This document shows positions 50,478 through 58,234 of a DNA stretch of 64,000 nucleotides, one piece after another (positions within the stretch are counted from its first letter, which is position 1; the number at the start of each line of letters is the position of its first letter). A program made the position numbers and the translations under genes. The stretch is from Gordonia sp. OPL2 (GTDB lineage Bacteria > Actinomycetota > Actinomycetes > Mycobacteriales > Mycobacteriaceae). The stretch spans positions 42,444 to 106,443 of the forward strand of contig NZ_RKME01000020.1 in NCBI RefSeq assembly GCF_003797825.1, given 5' to 3'. The notes under the pieces are model-generated. The model was given only the letters and a program-made list of their open reading frames with translations, searched no databases and was not told where the DNA came from.

Positions 50478-50655
50478 CGCTCCGCCACGGGACGCCAGTA
50501 CGACATCTAGGAGCGAGGACGGGGGACCCACCCTCGTAGAGACCGGACATCTTCGGATGTCCTTGGGGTTAAGACACGGCATGGACACCATGTCAGGCCG
50601 TGACCGGGCACCTCTCGCCCGAACCCGACAGCTGACTTCGTAGGCGCGTGGAGAG
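50478..50655 (+). ncRNA. ydaO/yuaA-type c-di-AMP riboswitch in the rpfA leader
   Basis: Conserved pieces in order: GGGGGACCCA (50521-50530), the hairpin GGACATC-TTCG-GATGTCC (50544-50561), TTGGGGTTAA (50563-50572), and CCCGAACCCGACAGCTGACT (50619-50638) followed by TCGTAGGC. These match the ydaO consensus as remembered (…GGACCCA…GGGGTGAA…CCGAACCCGTCAGCTAACCTCGTAGGC). Known to control rpf-type cell-wall hydrolases in actinobacteria, where c-di-AMP lowers expression. It ends 14 nt before the rpfA ATG, so the ribosome site GAGAGAGG is next to or within the switching region. Confidence 0.93.
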
Positions 50656-50669
50656 AGGAAACACCTGAC

Positions 50670-51311
50670 ATGTCCGGACGTCATCGCAAGCAGACGACCA
50701 CCACGACCACCAAGACCCTCGCCAAGGTCGCCCTCACCGGTGCCGTCCTGGGCGGCGGAGCCGCCATGCTGGGCACCGGTTCGGCGAACGCCGCCACCGA
50801 CGCCGAGTGGAACCAGGTCGCCCAGTGCGAGTCGGGCGGCAACTGGGCCATCAACACCGGCAACGGTTACCAGGGTGGCCTGCAGTTCAGCCCGAGCACC
50901 TGGGCCGGCCACGGCGGCACCGAGTTCGCCCCGAGCGCCGACCAGGCCAGCAAGCAGGAGCAGATCGTGGTCGCCGAGCGTGTGCTCGCCGGCCAGGGCA
51001 AGGGCGCATGGCCCGTCTGCGGCACCGGGCTGTCGGGTTCGACCCCGCGCACCGCACCTGCCGAGAAGCCCGCACTCCCGCAGCTCCCGCAGTTGCCGGC
51101 ACCGTTCAACTGGTCTGCGGCCCCTGAGGCCAAGAGCACCGGTGACGTGAAGAGCCAGATCGACAAGGCCGTCGACCAGGCCGCCGACAACAACAAGATC
51201 ACCCCCGAGGTCAAGAACCTCTGGGAGGCCGCCAAAAAGACCGGTTACGAGCTGAACCCGGATCAGATCGCGCTGTTCAACCAGCACAAGGATCAGCTGC
51301 CCACTCCCTGA
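50670..51311 (+). CDS. rpfA: Resuscitation-promoting factor RpfA-like transglycosylase
   Basis: 213 residues, secreted. A threonine-rich, basic start (KQTTTTTTKT) and a hydrophobic core TLAKVALTGAVLGGGAAMLG give a signal peptide cut after SANA. The Rpf domain (about 43-115) has EWNQVAQCESGGNWAINTGNGYQGGLQF with the catalytic Glu in CESGG and a partner Cys in WPVCG. A Pro/Ala linker and a C-terminal helical domain (DVKSQIDKAVDQ...) follow. It cuts peptidoglycan and helps dormant cells resume growth. Leader has a c-di-AMP riboswitch. Confidence 0.95.
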   Translation: MSGRHRKQTTTTTTKTLAKVALTGAVLGGGAAMLGTGSANAATDAEWNQVAQCESGGNWAINTGNGYQGGLQFSPSTWAGHGGTEFAPSADQASKQEQIVVAERVLAGQGKGAWPVCGTGLSGSTPRTAPAEKPALPQLPQLPAPFNWSAAPEAKSTGDVKSQIDKAVDQAADNNKITPEVKNLWEAAKKTGYELNPDQIALFNQHKDQLPTP

Positions 51312-51350
51312 GTGAGGCGCTGACCTCGCCCCTTTACGGGCCCACAGTCG

Positions 51351-51391
51351 AAGGGCCCCGCACGACGGCATCACGCCCGTGCGGGGCCCTT
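51351..51391 (+). terminator. Intrinsic terminator after rpfA
   Basis: AAGGGCCCCGCAC (51351-51363) pairs perfectly with GTGCGGGGCCCTT (51379-51391), 13 bp, 15-nt loop, 39 nt after the stop codon. Short T-run only (CCCTTGT). Confidence 0.85.
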
Positions 51392-51419
51392 GTCCATGGT
51401 CGGGGTCGGGCGACGGATG

Positions 51420-51588
51420 TCTCGATGGTCGGGTGTCTCGATGTTCAGGTGCCTCGATGGTCGGGTCCCCGGTGGCCGCGTTCTCGCGGCAGATCGGGTC
51501 CCGCTATGGCCAGGTCCCGTCGCGGCCGCAGACCGGCCGATTCAGGTCCGGCCGATTCAGGAACGGCCGATTCAGGTCCGGCCGTCAG
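51420..51588. repeat. Two adjacent minisatellites (16-bp x3 and 15-bp x3.5)
   Basis: Three 16-bp units (T/C)CTCGATG(G/T)TC(G/A)GGT(G/C) at 51420-51467, and three and a half 15-bp units GGCCGATTCAGGTCC-like at 51535-51588. The second array runs into the 3' end of the DUF6328-like gene, providing its stop codon and last residues. Between them is nothing I recognise. Confidence 0.85.
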
Positions 51589-52087
51589 GGCCGTCCAGGT
51601 GACGGCGCTCGCGCAGCGGCAGTGCCACCCACATCACCACGAAGACCGCCACGGCGATGATCGCCGCAGCCAGGGCGGCCCACCCGCCGAACGCGATGTC
51701 GAAGATGACCGACACCACTCCGGTCAGCGCCAGCCCGAGGAATGTGATGCCGATGAGCGTCAGTCGGTGGGCGCGGTCGACGAGACGGTCGATGGCATGG
51801 CGGCGGAACAGCAGCCGGTGCAGGGCGACGGGCGAGATGAGGGTGATGGTGCTGAGTACCGCGAACACCAGGCTCAGCACGAAGATCCGCTGCTCGCGGG
51901 TGGTGAGCTCCTCGAATCCCTCCTGAAAAGGGATGGTCAGCATCAGGCCGGTCAGGATCTGCCCACCGGTCTGCACCACGCGCAGTTCCTGGAGCAGGCT
52001 GGCCCAGTTGCGGTCGAGCCGTTCGGTGCGCGTCTCGTTGCGCTCCGGGTCGCGCTCGGAGGCCGAACCGTCGTCGGCGACGGTCAT
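51572..52087 (-). CDS. DUF6328-like membrane protein
   Basis: 171 residues. Acidic N-terminus (ADDGSASERDPERNETRTERLDRNWASLLQELRVVQTGGQILTGLML, the family's most conserved part), then four hydrophobic segments. ATG overlaps the moaE stop by 4 nt, so it is the last gene of moaC-mog-moaE. The last residues GPDGRT come from the adjacent 15-bp repeat. Function unknown; no link with molybdenum metabolism is apparent apart from the operon. Confidence 0.8.
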   Translation of the reverse strand: MTVADDGSASERDPERNETRTERLDRNWASLLQELRVVQTGGQILTGLMLTIPFQEGFEELTTREQRIFVLSLVFAVLSTITLISPVALHRLLFRRHAIDRLVDRAHRLTLIGITFLGLALTGVVSVIFDIAFGGWAALAAAIIAVAVFVVMWVALPLRERRHLDGPDGRT

Positions 52088-52518
52088 GCCGATCCGACCC
52101 ATTCGTCGCGGCCGTCGGTGAAGAACTGGTGTTTCCACACGGGCAGGCGCGCCTTGACCTCGTCGACAATCGTCGAGCACGTCTCGAACGCCGCCCGACG
52201 GTGATCGGCAGCAACCGCGACGACGAACGCGACGTCGCCGATGACCAGGTCACCCACCCGGTGGCTGACCGCGACCGCGCGGACGCCGTCGGCCGCGGCG
52301 GCCACCTCGGCGACGACCTCACCCAGCACCTGCTGCGCCGTCGGGTGGGCACTGTAGGACAGTCGGGTGACCCCGCGACCGCCGTCGTGGTCGCGGACCG
52401 CGCCGGTGAACCCCACGATGGCACCAGCCGCCCCCTGGGCGGCAGCGGCGACGAGCGCCTCGTGCTCGGCCAGCCCGATCACGCTGTCCGACAAAGCAGC
52501 TCGTGCGACGACGGCCAT
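52084..52518 (-). CDS. moaE: Molybdopterin synthase catalytic subunit MoaE
   Basis: 144 residues. GAIVGFTGAVRDHDGGRGVTRLSYSAHP and AVSHRVGDLVIGDVAFVVAVAADHRRAAFETC with the conserved Lys in VKARLPVWKHQFF: the MoaE active-site set. Makes molybdopterin from precursor Z using MoaD thiocarboxylate. It starts at the last base of the mog stop codon; encoded opposite moaA-moaD with rpfA between. Confidence 0.93.
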   Translation of the reverse strand: MAVVARAALSDSVIGLAEHEALVAAAAQGAAGAIVGFTGAVRDHDGGRGVTRLSYSAHPTAQQVLGEVVAEVAAAADGVRAVAVSHRVGDLVIGDVAFVVAVAADHRRAAFETCSTIVDEVKARLPVWKHQFFTDGRDEWVGSA

Positions 52519-53018
52519 CAGTGATCACCTCCACCGATCTGATCCAGTGCATGGTCGAGTACCCCGTCGAGGACCGCCAAACCATCGCGGACCCCGCCCG
52601 TGGAGCCGGGCAGGTTCACGACGAGAGTGCGACCGGCGACGCCGGCGACACCGCGGGACAGCACCGCCGTCGGCACCGTCGGCAGTCCCGCGGATCGAAT
52701 CGCGTCGGCGAGTCCCGGGATCTCCACGTCCAGCAACGCGCGGGTCTCCTCGGGTGTGCGATCGGTCGGCGAGAGCCCGGTGCCACCGGTCGTGATGACC
52801 AGGTCGGCGTCGGCGTAGACGCCTGCTCGGATCGCTCCCCCGACAGGTGGGCCGTCGGCCACCACGAGCACCTCGTCGACGACGAACCCGTGGGCGGTGA
52901 GCCACTCGCCGATGAGCGGACCGGTCCGGTCGGTATACGCGCCACGGCTGGCGCGTGTGGAGGCGACCACGACCCGTGCCACCCGCGACGCGGGCCGGAT
53001 CGACTCCGGATCACTCAC
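52518..53018 (-). CDS. mog: MoaB/Mog-family molybdopterin adenylyltransferase
   Basis: 166 residues. VVVASTRASRGAYTDRTGPLIGEWL, DLVITTGGTGLSPTDRTPEET (the MPT-binding TTGGTG motif) and VVNLPGSTGGVRDGL. Adenylates molybdopterin before molybdenum insertion. GTG start at 53018 overlaps the moaC stop by 8 nt. Confidence 0.92.
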   Translation of the reverse strand: MSDPESIRPASRVARVVVASTRASRGAYTDRTGPLIGEWLTAHGFVVDEVLVVADGPPVGGAIRAGVYADADLVITTGGTGLSPTDRTPEETRALLDVEIPGLADAIRSAGLPTVPTAVLSRGVAGVAGRTLVVNLPGSTGGVRDGLAVLDGVLDHALDQIGGGDH

Positions 53019-53517
53019 GTCGCCACGATCCCGACTTGCCGCCGGTCTTCTCCAGAAGCCGGATGTCGTGCATCGACGCCCGGCGATCCACTGCCTTCAC
53101 CATGTCGTGCAGCGTGAGCCCGGTGACCGCGACCGCGGTCAGCGCTTCCATCTCGACGCCTGTCTGACCGCTGGTGGTCACCGTCGCGGTGACGTCGATG
53201 TGATCGTCGCCGACCGCGAAGTCGACGTCGACCGACGACAACGCGAGCTGATGACACAACGGGATCAGCTCATCGGTACGTTTGGCCGCCATGATGCCCG
53301 CGATGCGGGCCGTCGCCAGGACATCCCCCTTGGGGAGTTGGTTGTCGGCGAGCAGCGAGATGACCTCGGCGGTGGTTCGAAACGTTCCCCCGGCCACCGC
53401 GCGGCGGTTCGTCCGCGCCTTGGCGCCCACGTCGACCATCCGGGCCGCGCCGGCCGAGTCGATGTGACTCAGTCGGGAACCGGTCGGCCCGCTCGACTGG
53501 TCGCCGCTGTCGGACAC
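53011..53517 (-). CDS. moaC: Cyclic pyranopterin monophosphate synthase MoaC
   Basis: 168 residues. RLSHIDSAGAARMVDVGAKART, ARIAGIMAAKRTDELIPLCHQLAL (catalytic region with Lys and His), GVEMEALTAVAVTGLTLHDMVKAVDR and LLEKTGGKSGSW. Completes the first step of Moco synthesis with MoaA. The GTG at 53517 gives the expected length; the frame is open much further upstream but runs antisense to the helicase-associated gene. Starts 7 nt after the small gene at 53525. Confidence 0.95.
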   Translation of the reverse strand: MSDSGDQSSGPTGSRLSHIDSAGAARMVDVGAKARTNRRAVAGGTFRTTAEVISLLADNQLPKGDVLATARIAGIMAAKRTDELIPLCHQLALSSVDVDFAVGDDHIDVTATVTTSGQTGVEMEALTAVAVTGLTLHDMVKAVDRRASMHDIRLLEKTGGKSGSWRRE

Positions 53518-53524
53518 CGCCTGA

Positions 53525-53713
53525 TCAGCGGTTGACGACGGTCTTCGACTGGAGGAAGGGCAGGTCGTCGACCGGGAGCGGGAACTCGACCTCACCGAAC
53601 GGCGACAGCGCGCCGGAGATGTGGGTCGCGAACTCGGAGACGGCGTGCTCGGCGGCGTCGCCGTTCCCGTCCTTCGGCCAGCCGTTGTCGACGTACTTCT
53701 TCTTCTCAGCCAC
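53525..53713 (-). CDS. Small conserved protein, Rv0863-like
   Basis: 62 residues, GTG start. Sequence: AEKKKYVDNGWPKDGNGDAA..., a helix EHAVSEFATHISGALSPFGE and the end PVDDLPFLQSKTVVNR. No membrane segment. The GTG was preferred to a start at 53764 because the latter would reach the divergent helicase-associated gene. First gene of the moaC-mog-moaE-DUF6328 run. M. tuberculosis has a small gene (Rv0863) at the same place; function unknown. Confidence 0.7.
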   Translation of the reverse strand: MAEKKKYVDNGWPKDGNGDAAEHAVSEFATHISGALSPFGEVEFPLPVDDLPFLQSKTVVNR

Positions 53714-53791
53714 GCGCTCATTGTGCCATGTGGCCTCGGCCGACGTCCCACGGAAACCGCCCACGCGCTCCGGCTCAGTAGAATCGACCGA

Positions 53792-56131
53792 ATGAGTGCA
53801 GATGACCAGGGCCTGAGCCTGGCCGACGATCTGGCACTGCGCGGCGACGACGAACTCGTCGGGCTGCTCACCGCCCGCCCGGACCTCGCCTCGCCGCCCC
53901 CCGCCGGTACCGGTGTGCTGGCGTCGCGCGCACTGTCGGCCGCGTCGTCGGCGTTGGCCGGCGAGAGCCTCGATCTGCTGTCGGTGGCCGTCCTCGAGCA
54001 GACGATCGAGCTCGGTACGGCCGGTTCCGGCCGGATTCCGGCTCCCACGAGCGTCACCGCCATCGTCAAGGCGCTGTCCGGCCGCGCCGATGAGCGCGAC
54101 ATCGTCGACCGAATCCGCCTGCTACACGACCGCGCTCTGATCTGGGGGCCGGACGACTCGCTGGAGACGGGCGCACACGCTCCCGCCGCGCTGCCCTGGC
54201 GTGCCCACCATCTCACCGGTCCGCTGGCCGAACGCGATGCCGACGACATCCGCACCGACATCGACGGTCTCGGCGAGCGGGAACGCGGGCTGATCGAGAC
54301 CCTGTCGCGCGGACCGGCACTGGGCCGCAGCCGGGACGCCGCGGTCGACGCCGACCCGGAGCAACCCGTGCCGCGGCTGATCGCCGCCGGACTCCTGGCC
54401 CGCGTCGACGACCAGACCGTCGAACTGCCGCCGATGATCGGGCAGCTGTTGCGCGGCGAACCACCGCTGCGGGCCGATGACCTCCGGGCACCCGCGCTGC
54501 ACGACAGTTCGGCCCGGCGTCGCTTCTCGGCCGCCGCGATCGACGACGCGGCCGGCGGTGAGGCCCTCGAACTCATCCGGCACGCGACCACCGTGCTGCG
54601 CACACTCGGCGCGACCCCGGCATCGGTACTGCGCAGCGGCGCGCTCGGGGTGCGGGAGCTGCGTCGGCTGGCGAAGGTGACCGGCCTCGATCAGCGGCGG
54701 GTGGCATTCATCACCGAACTCCTCGCATTCCTGCGCCTCATCGACGCCGGATTCCCCGATCCCCCACCACCGTCGGACACCGGCGAACTGGCGTTCGCCC
54801 CGACGCCGGGAGCCGACACCTGGCTGCATCAGGCACCCGAGCGACAGTGGATCGCGCTCGTCGAGGCGTGGCTCGAGATGCCGCGCCGGGCCTGGCAGGT
54901 CGGCGAACCCGACCGCGACGGCAACGCCTACGCCGCATTGTCGGGTGAGCTCCACGACGCGTACGCACCGATCCAGCGACAGGTCATCCTCGAGATGCTC
55001 AACGACGCCGGGCCGGCGATCCCGGTGGACACCGACGCCCTCGTCGCGTCGCTGCATTGGCACCATCCGCGACACATCCGCCGTTACTCACGACGCGTCG
55101 TCGACGAGACCGTGCGGGAGGCACGCGAACTCGGCATCGTCGCGCACGGGGCACTGACCCGGGTGGGTCGCGCAGCGATCACCGGCACCGACGACGAGGG
55201 ACACGAGTCGACGGTGTTGTCGGCGATGCGCTCGGCACTTCCCGAACCGATCGATCACTTCCTCACCCAGGCGGACCTGACACTCACCGTCCCCGGCCCG
55301 ATGACCCCCGAACTGGCCGAGCAGGTCGAACTGGTCGCCGATCTCGAGTCCGGCGGTGCCGCATCGGTCTATCGCGTCTCCGAGGAGAGTGTCCGGCGCG
55401 CGCTGGACGCCGGACGCAGCAGCAGTGAGCTCCTGACGATGTTCACCGCTCACTCGCGGACGCCGGTGCCGCAGTCGTTGACCTACCTCATCGAGGACGT
55501 CGCCCGTAAACACGGGCAACTGCGGGTCGGGGTGGCCGCGGCGTTCATCCGTTGTGAGGATCCGACGACGCTGGCGGCAGTCCTGCGCAGCCCGGCGGCC
55601 GAGCATCTGGCCCTGCGGGCCCTGGCCCCGACCGTCGCGGTCTCCCAGGCCGATGTCCGCGACGTCCTCGAGCAGCTCCGCGCGGCGGGCTTCGCGCCGG
55701 CGGGCGAGGATTCGTCCGGGACGTTGGTCGATCTGCGGGAACGCGGGAGCCGGGTCACCGTCGCCCGGCAGCGACGGCAGCCGCAGGCGCGCCGCTCGGT
55801 GCCCTCCCCCGACCAACTGGTCTCGGTGGTGAGCCGCATGCGGTCGCATGATCGTGCGGCGTCGGCACGACCCGCGTCGTCGGCGACGTCGACGGCCCCG
55901 GTGCGCGCCGCGGGCGGCGGCGAGTCCGCAACCGCCCTGATCCAGTTGGCATTACGTGTGAATCGTCGCCTGCGCGTCGACTACGTGGACGCGCACGGGT
56001 CCGCGAGCCGCCACGTCGTGACTCCGCGGACGCTCGGCGCGGGCCAGCTCGTCGCCGTCGATGCCGGAACCGATGAGGAACAGCGGTTCTCTCTGCACCG
56101 GATCACCAGTGTGGAGTTGCTCGAGGGCTGA
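53792..56131 (+). CDS. Helicase-associated (XPB/Ssl2-like) domain protein, Rv0862c-like
   Basis: 779 residues; no Walker motifs. N-terminal repeats of winged-helix type (LSLADDLALRGDDELVGLLTARPDLASPPP), a long helical middle, the C-terminal XPB-like domain (DHFLTQADLTLTVPGPM; VYRVSEESVRRALDAGRSSSELLTMFTAHSRTPVPQSLTYLIEDVARKHG) and a final WYL-like strand region (RLRVDYVDAHGSASRHVVTPRTLGAG). ATG 53792. Always found beside the XPB helicase in actinobacteria, as here; likely partner in DNA repair or transcription-coupled unwinding (inference). Confidence 0.88.
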   Translation: MSADDQGLSLADDLALRGDDELVGLLTARPDLASPPPAGTGVLASRALSAASSALAGESLDLLSVAVLEQTIELGTAGSGRIPAPTSVTAIVKALSGRADERDIVDRIRLLHDRALIWGPDDSLETGAHAPAALPWRAHHLTGPLAERDADDIRTDIDGLGERERGLIETLSRGPALGRSRDAAVDADPEQPVPRLIAAGLLARVDDQTVELPPMIGQLLRGEPPLRADDLRAPALHDSSARRRFSAAAIDDAAGGEALELIRHATTVLRTLGATPASVLRSGALGVRELRRLAKVTGLDQRRVAFITELLAFLRLIDAGFPDPPPPSDTGELAFAPTPGADTWLHQAPERQWIALVEAWLEMPRRAWQVGEPDRDGNAYAALSGELHDAYAPIQRQVILEMLNDAGPAIPVDTDALVASLHWHHPRHIRRYSRRVVDETVREARELGIVAHGALTRVGRAAITGTDDEGHESTVLSAMRSALPEPIDHFLTQADLTLTVPGPMTPELAEQVELVADLESGGAASVYRVSEESVRRALDAGRSSSELLTMFTAHSRTPVPQSLTYLIEDVARKHGQLRVGVAAAFIRCEDPTTLAAVLRSPAAEHLALRALAPTVAVSQADVRDVLEQLRAAGFAPAGEDSSGTLVDLRERGSRVTVARQRRQPQARRSVPSPDQLVSVVSRMRSHDRAASARPASSATSTAPVRAAGGGESATALIQLALRVNRRLRVDYVDAHGSASRHVVTPRTLGAGQLVAVDAGTDEEQRFSLHRITSVELLEG

Positions 56132-56171
56132 TGCAGTGGTCGGTGAATACGCCTGATCACCGACATGACCG

Positions 56172-56226
56172 TCACCGCTCCGCAGCACATGCCTGGATAA
56201 TCCGGACATCTGCTGCGGAGCGGTGA
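56172..56226. repeat. 16-bp perfect inverted repeat between the helicase genes
   Basis: TCACCGCTCCGCAGCA (56172-56187) and TGCTGCGGAGCGGTGA (56211-56226) with a 23-nt loop that contains CCTGGATAATCCGG. In the 152-nt gap between two genes transcribed in the same direction; no T-run, so terminator, attenuator or protein site are all possible. Confidence 0.7.
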
Positions 56227-56283
56227 TGCTCGTGTCCGGGTGGTTCGCACTCCGGGCTGACAGGAGTTGCACGTATCTGGACA

Positions 56284-57960
56284 ATGGATCGGGTGACCGA
56301 TGGACCTTTGATCGTGCAATCCGACAAGACGCTGCTGCTCGAGGTGGATCATCCCGACGCCCCGGCGGCACGCGCGGCGATCGCTCCGTTCGCCGAGCTC
56401 GAACGCGCGCCGGAACATGTGCACACCTACCGGGTGACGCCGCTGGCGCTGTGGAACGCCCGCGCGGCGGGTCATGATGCCGAGCAAGTCGTCGACGCGC
56501 TCGTCACCTACTCCCGCTACGCGGTGCCCCAGCCGTTGCTGATGGATGTCGTCGACACCATGGGGCGGTTCGGCCGGCTGCAGCTCGTCAAGAATCCGGC
56601 CCACGGGCTGACCCTGGTCAGCTTCGACCGCGCGGTCCTCGAGGAGATCCTGCGGAACAAGAAGGTCGCGCCCATGTTGGGCGCGCGTCTCGACGACGAC
56701 ACCGTCGTCGTGCATCCGTCGGAGCGCGGCCGCCTCAAGCAGGTTCTGCTCAAGGTCGGATGGCCGGCCGAGGACCTCGCCGGGTACGTCGACGGTGAAG
56801 CCCACCCGATCGCCCTCGACCAGGACGACTGGCATCTGCGCGACTACCAGGAGCTGGCCGCCGACTCGTTCTGGGCGGGCGGGTCCGGTGTCGTGGTACT
56901 GCCGTGTGGTGCAGGCAAGACGATGGTCGGCGCCGCGGCGATGGCCAAGGCGGGTGCGACGACCCTCATCCTGGTCACCAACACCGTGGCGGGACGGCAG
57001 TGGAAGCGCGAGCTCATCGCGCGCACGACCCTGACCGAGGAGGAGATCGGCGAGTACTCCGGCGAGCGCAAGGAGATCCGCCCGGTCACCATCGCGACCT
57101 ACCAGGTCATGACGCGGAAATCCAAGGGCGAGTACAGGAATCTCGATCTCTTCGACTCCCGCGACTGGGGTCTGATCATCTACGACGAGGTCCATCTGCT
57201 GCCCGCGCCGGTGTTCCGGATGACCGCCGATCTCCAGTCCCGGCGCCGACTCGGACTGACCGCCACGCTGGTGCGTGAGGACGGCCGCGAAGGCGACGTC
57301 TTCAGCCTCATCGGCCCGAAACGCTATGACGCACCGTGGAAGGACATCGAGGCACAGGGCTGGATCGCACCGGCCGACTGCATCGAGGTGCGCGTCACGC
57401 TGACCGACGAGGAGCGGTTGCAGTACGCGGTGGCCGAGGCCGAGGAGAAGTACAAACTCTGCTCGACCGCGCACACGAAGGTCAACGTCGTGAAGTCGAT
57501 CCTGGCTCGGCACAAGGACTCTCCGACCCTCGTGATCGGCGCCTACATCGATCAGCTCGAGGAACTCGGCGCAGCGCTCGACGCCCCGGTCATCCAGGGC
57601 TCGACGAAGAACAAGGAACGCGAAGCCCTCTTCGACCGCTTCCGCTCCGGCGAACTGCAGACGCTGGTGGTCTCCAAGGTCGCCAACTTCTCCATCGATC
57701 TGCCCGAGGCGTCGGTGGCCGTGCAGGTGTCGGGCACGTTCGGCTCCCGGCAGGAGGAGGCGCAGCGACTCGGCCGCCTACTCCGGCCGAAGAAGGACGG
57801 CGGTCAGGCCCACTTCTACTCGGTGGTCTCCCGCGACACCCTCGACGCCGACTACGCCGCACACCGGCAGCGCTTCCTCGCCGAGCAGGGCTACGCCTAC
57901 CGCATCACCGATGCCGACGACCTACTCGGCCCTGCGATCGGCGAGGAGTCCCCCAGCTGA
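56284..57960 (+). CDS. ercc3: XPB/Rad25-type DNA repair helicase
   Basis: 558 residues, superfamily 2. N-terminal damage-recognition-like domain (1-190), Walker A PCGAGKT (about 214), DEVH box IYDEVHLLPAP, the RED motif LVREDGREGD typical of XPB, motif V VVSKVANFSIDLPEA and motif VI RQEEAQRLGRLLRPK. ATP-dependent 3'-5' DNA unwinding. Equivalent to Rv0861c. ATG 56284 preceded by no clear ribosome site. Follows the helicase-associated gene, from which a hairpin separates it. Confidence 0.95.
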   Translation: MDRVTDGPLIVQSDKTLLLEVDHPDAPAARAAIAPFAELERAPEHVHTYRVTPLALWNARAAGHDAEQVVDALVTYSRYAVPQPLLMDVVDTMGRFGRLQLVKNPAHGLTLVSFDRAVLEEILRNKKVAPMLGARLDDDTVVVHPSERGRLKQVLLKVGWPAEDLAGYVDGEAHPIALDQDDWHLRDYQELAADSFWAGGSGVVVLPCGAGKTMVGAAAMAKAGATTLILVTNTVAGRQWKRELIARTTLTEEEIGEYSGERKEIRPVTIATYQVMTRKSKGEYRNLDLFDSRDWGLIIYDEVHLLPAPVFRMTADLQSRRRLGLTATLVREDGREGDVFSLIGPKRYDAPWKDIEAQGWIAPADCIEVRVTLTDEERLQYAVAEAEEKYKLCSTAHTKVNVVKSILARHKDSPTLVIGAYIDQLEELGAALDAPVIQGSTKNKEREALFDRFRSGELQTLVVSKVANFSIDLPEASVAVQVSGTFGSRQEEAQRLGRLLRPKKDGGQAHFYSVVSRDTLDADYAAHRQRFLAEQGYAYRITDADDLLGPAIGEESPS

Positions 57961-58070
57961 CCGACCGCACGCAGGAAGTTGGCAGCCGGCGGCGAGGTCG
58001 TCACAAGAATCGGCGAGCAATGTCGAGTTGTCGGGGAACACATGACAATTCGAGAGAAAGAGACATCGCC

Positions 58071-58199
58071 ATGAGCTCGATCAGGACCGCCGGCGTCGCC
58101 GCTCCCATCACGTCTCCGGGAAGCCCCACCTACCGTCGTCGGCGCAGGTTCGACCCGGTCACCAAGAAGTGGGAGTGGGTCTGGGCCCAGACCAGCTGA
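58071..58199 (+). CDS. Candidate 42-residue basic, aromatic-tailed small protein
   Basis: ATG 58071 (GAGAAAGAGA about 8 nt upstream) to TGA 58199. It reads SSIRTAGVAAPITSPGSPTY, a block of five Arg, then FDPVTKKWEWVWAQTS. No membrane segment or Cys. The upstream 80 nt contain a short inverted repeat (GTTGTC ... GACAAT) around 58026-58050. No homologue is recognised; it could be a small basic nucleic-acid binder or a peptide precursor. It lies alone between the helicase and the opposing LppU-like gene. Confidence 0.5.
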   Translation: MSSIRTAGVAAPITSPGSPTYRRRRRFDPVTKKWEWVWAQTS

Positions 58200-58234
58200 T
58201 CGTCTCCACCGCTCGGCCCGACGATCACCGCGGG

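Noticed and set aside
53011..54603. Extended 530-codon frame in front of moaC
   Set aside because: Only the last 168 codons are MoaC; the rest is antisense to the helicase-associated gene.
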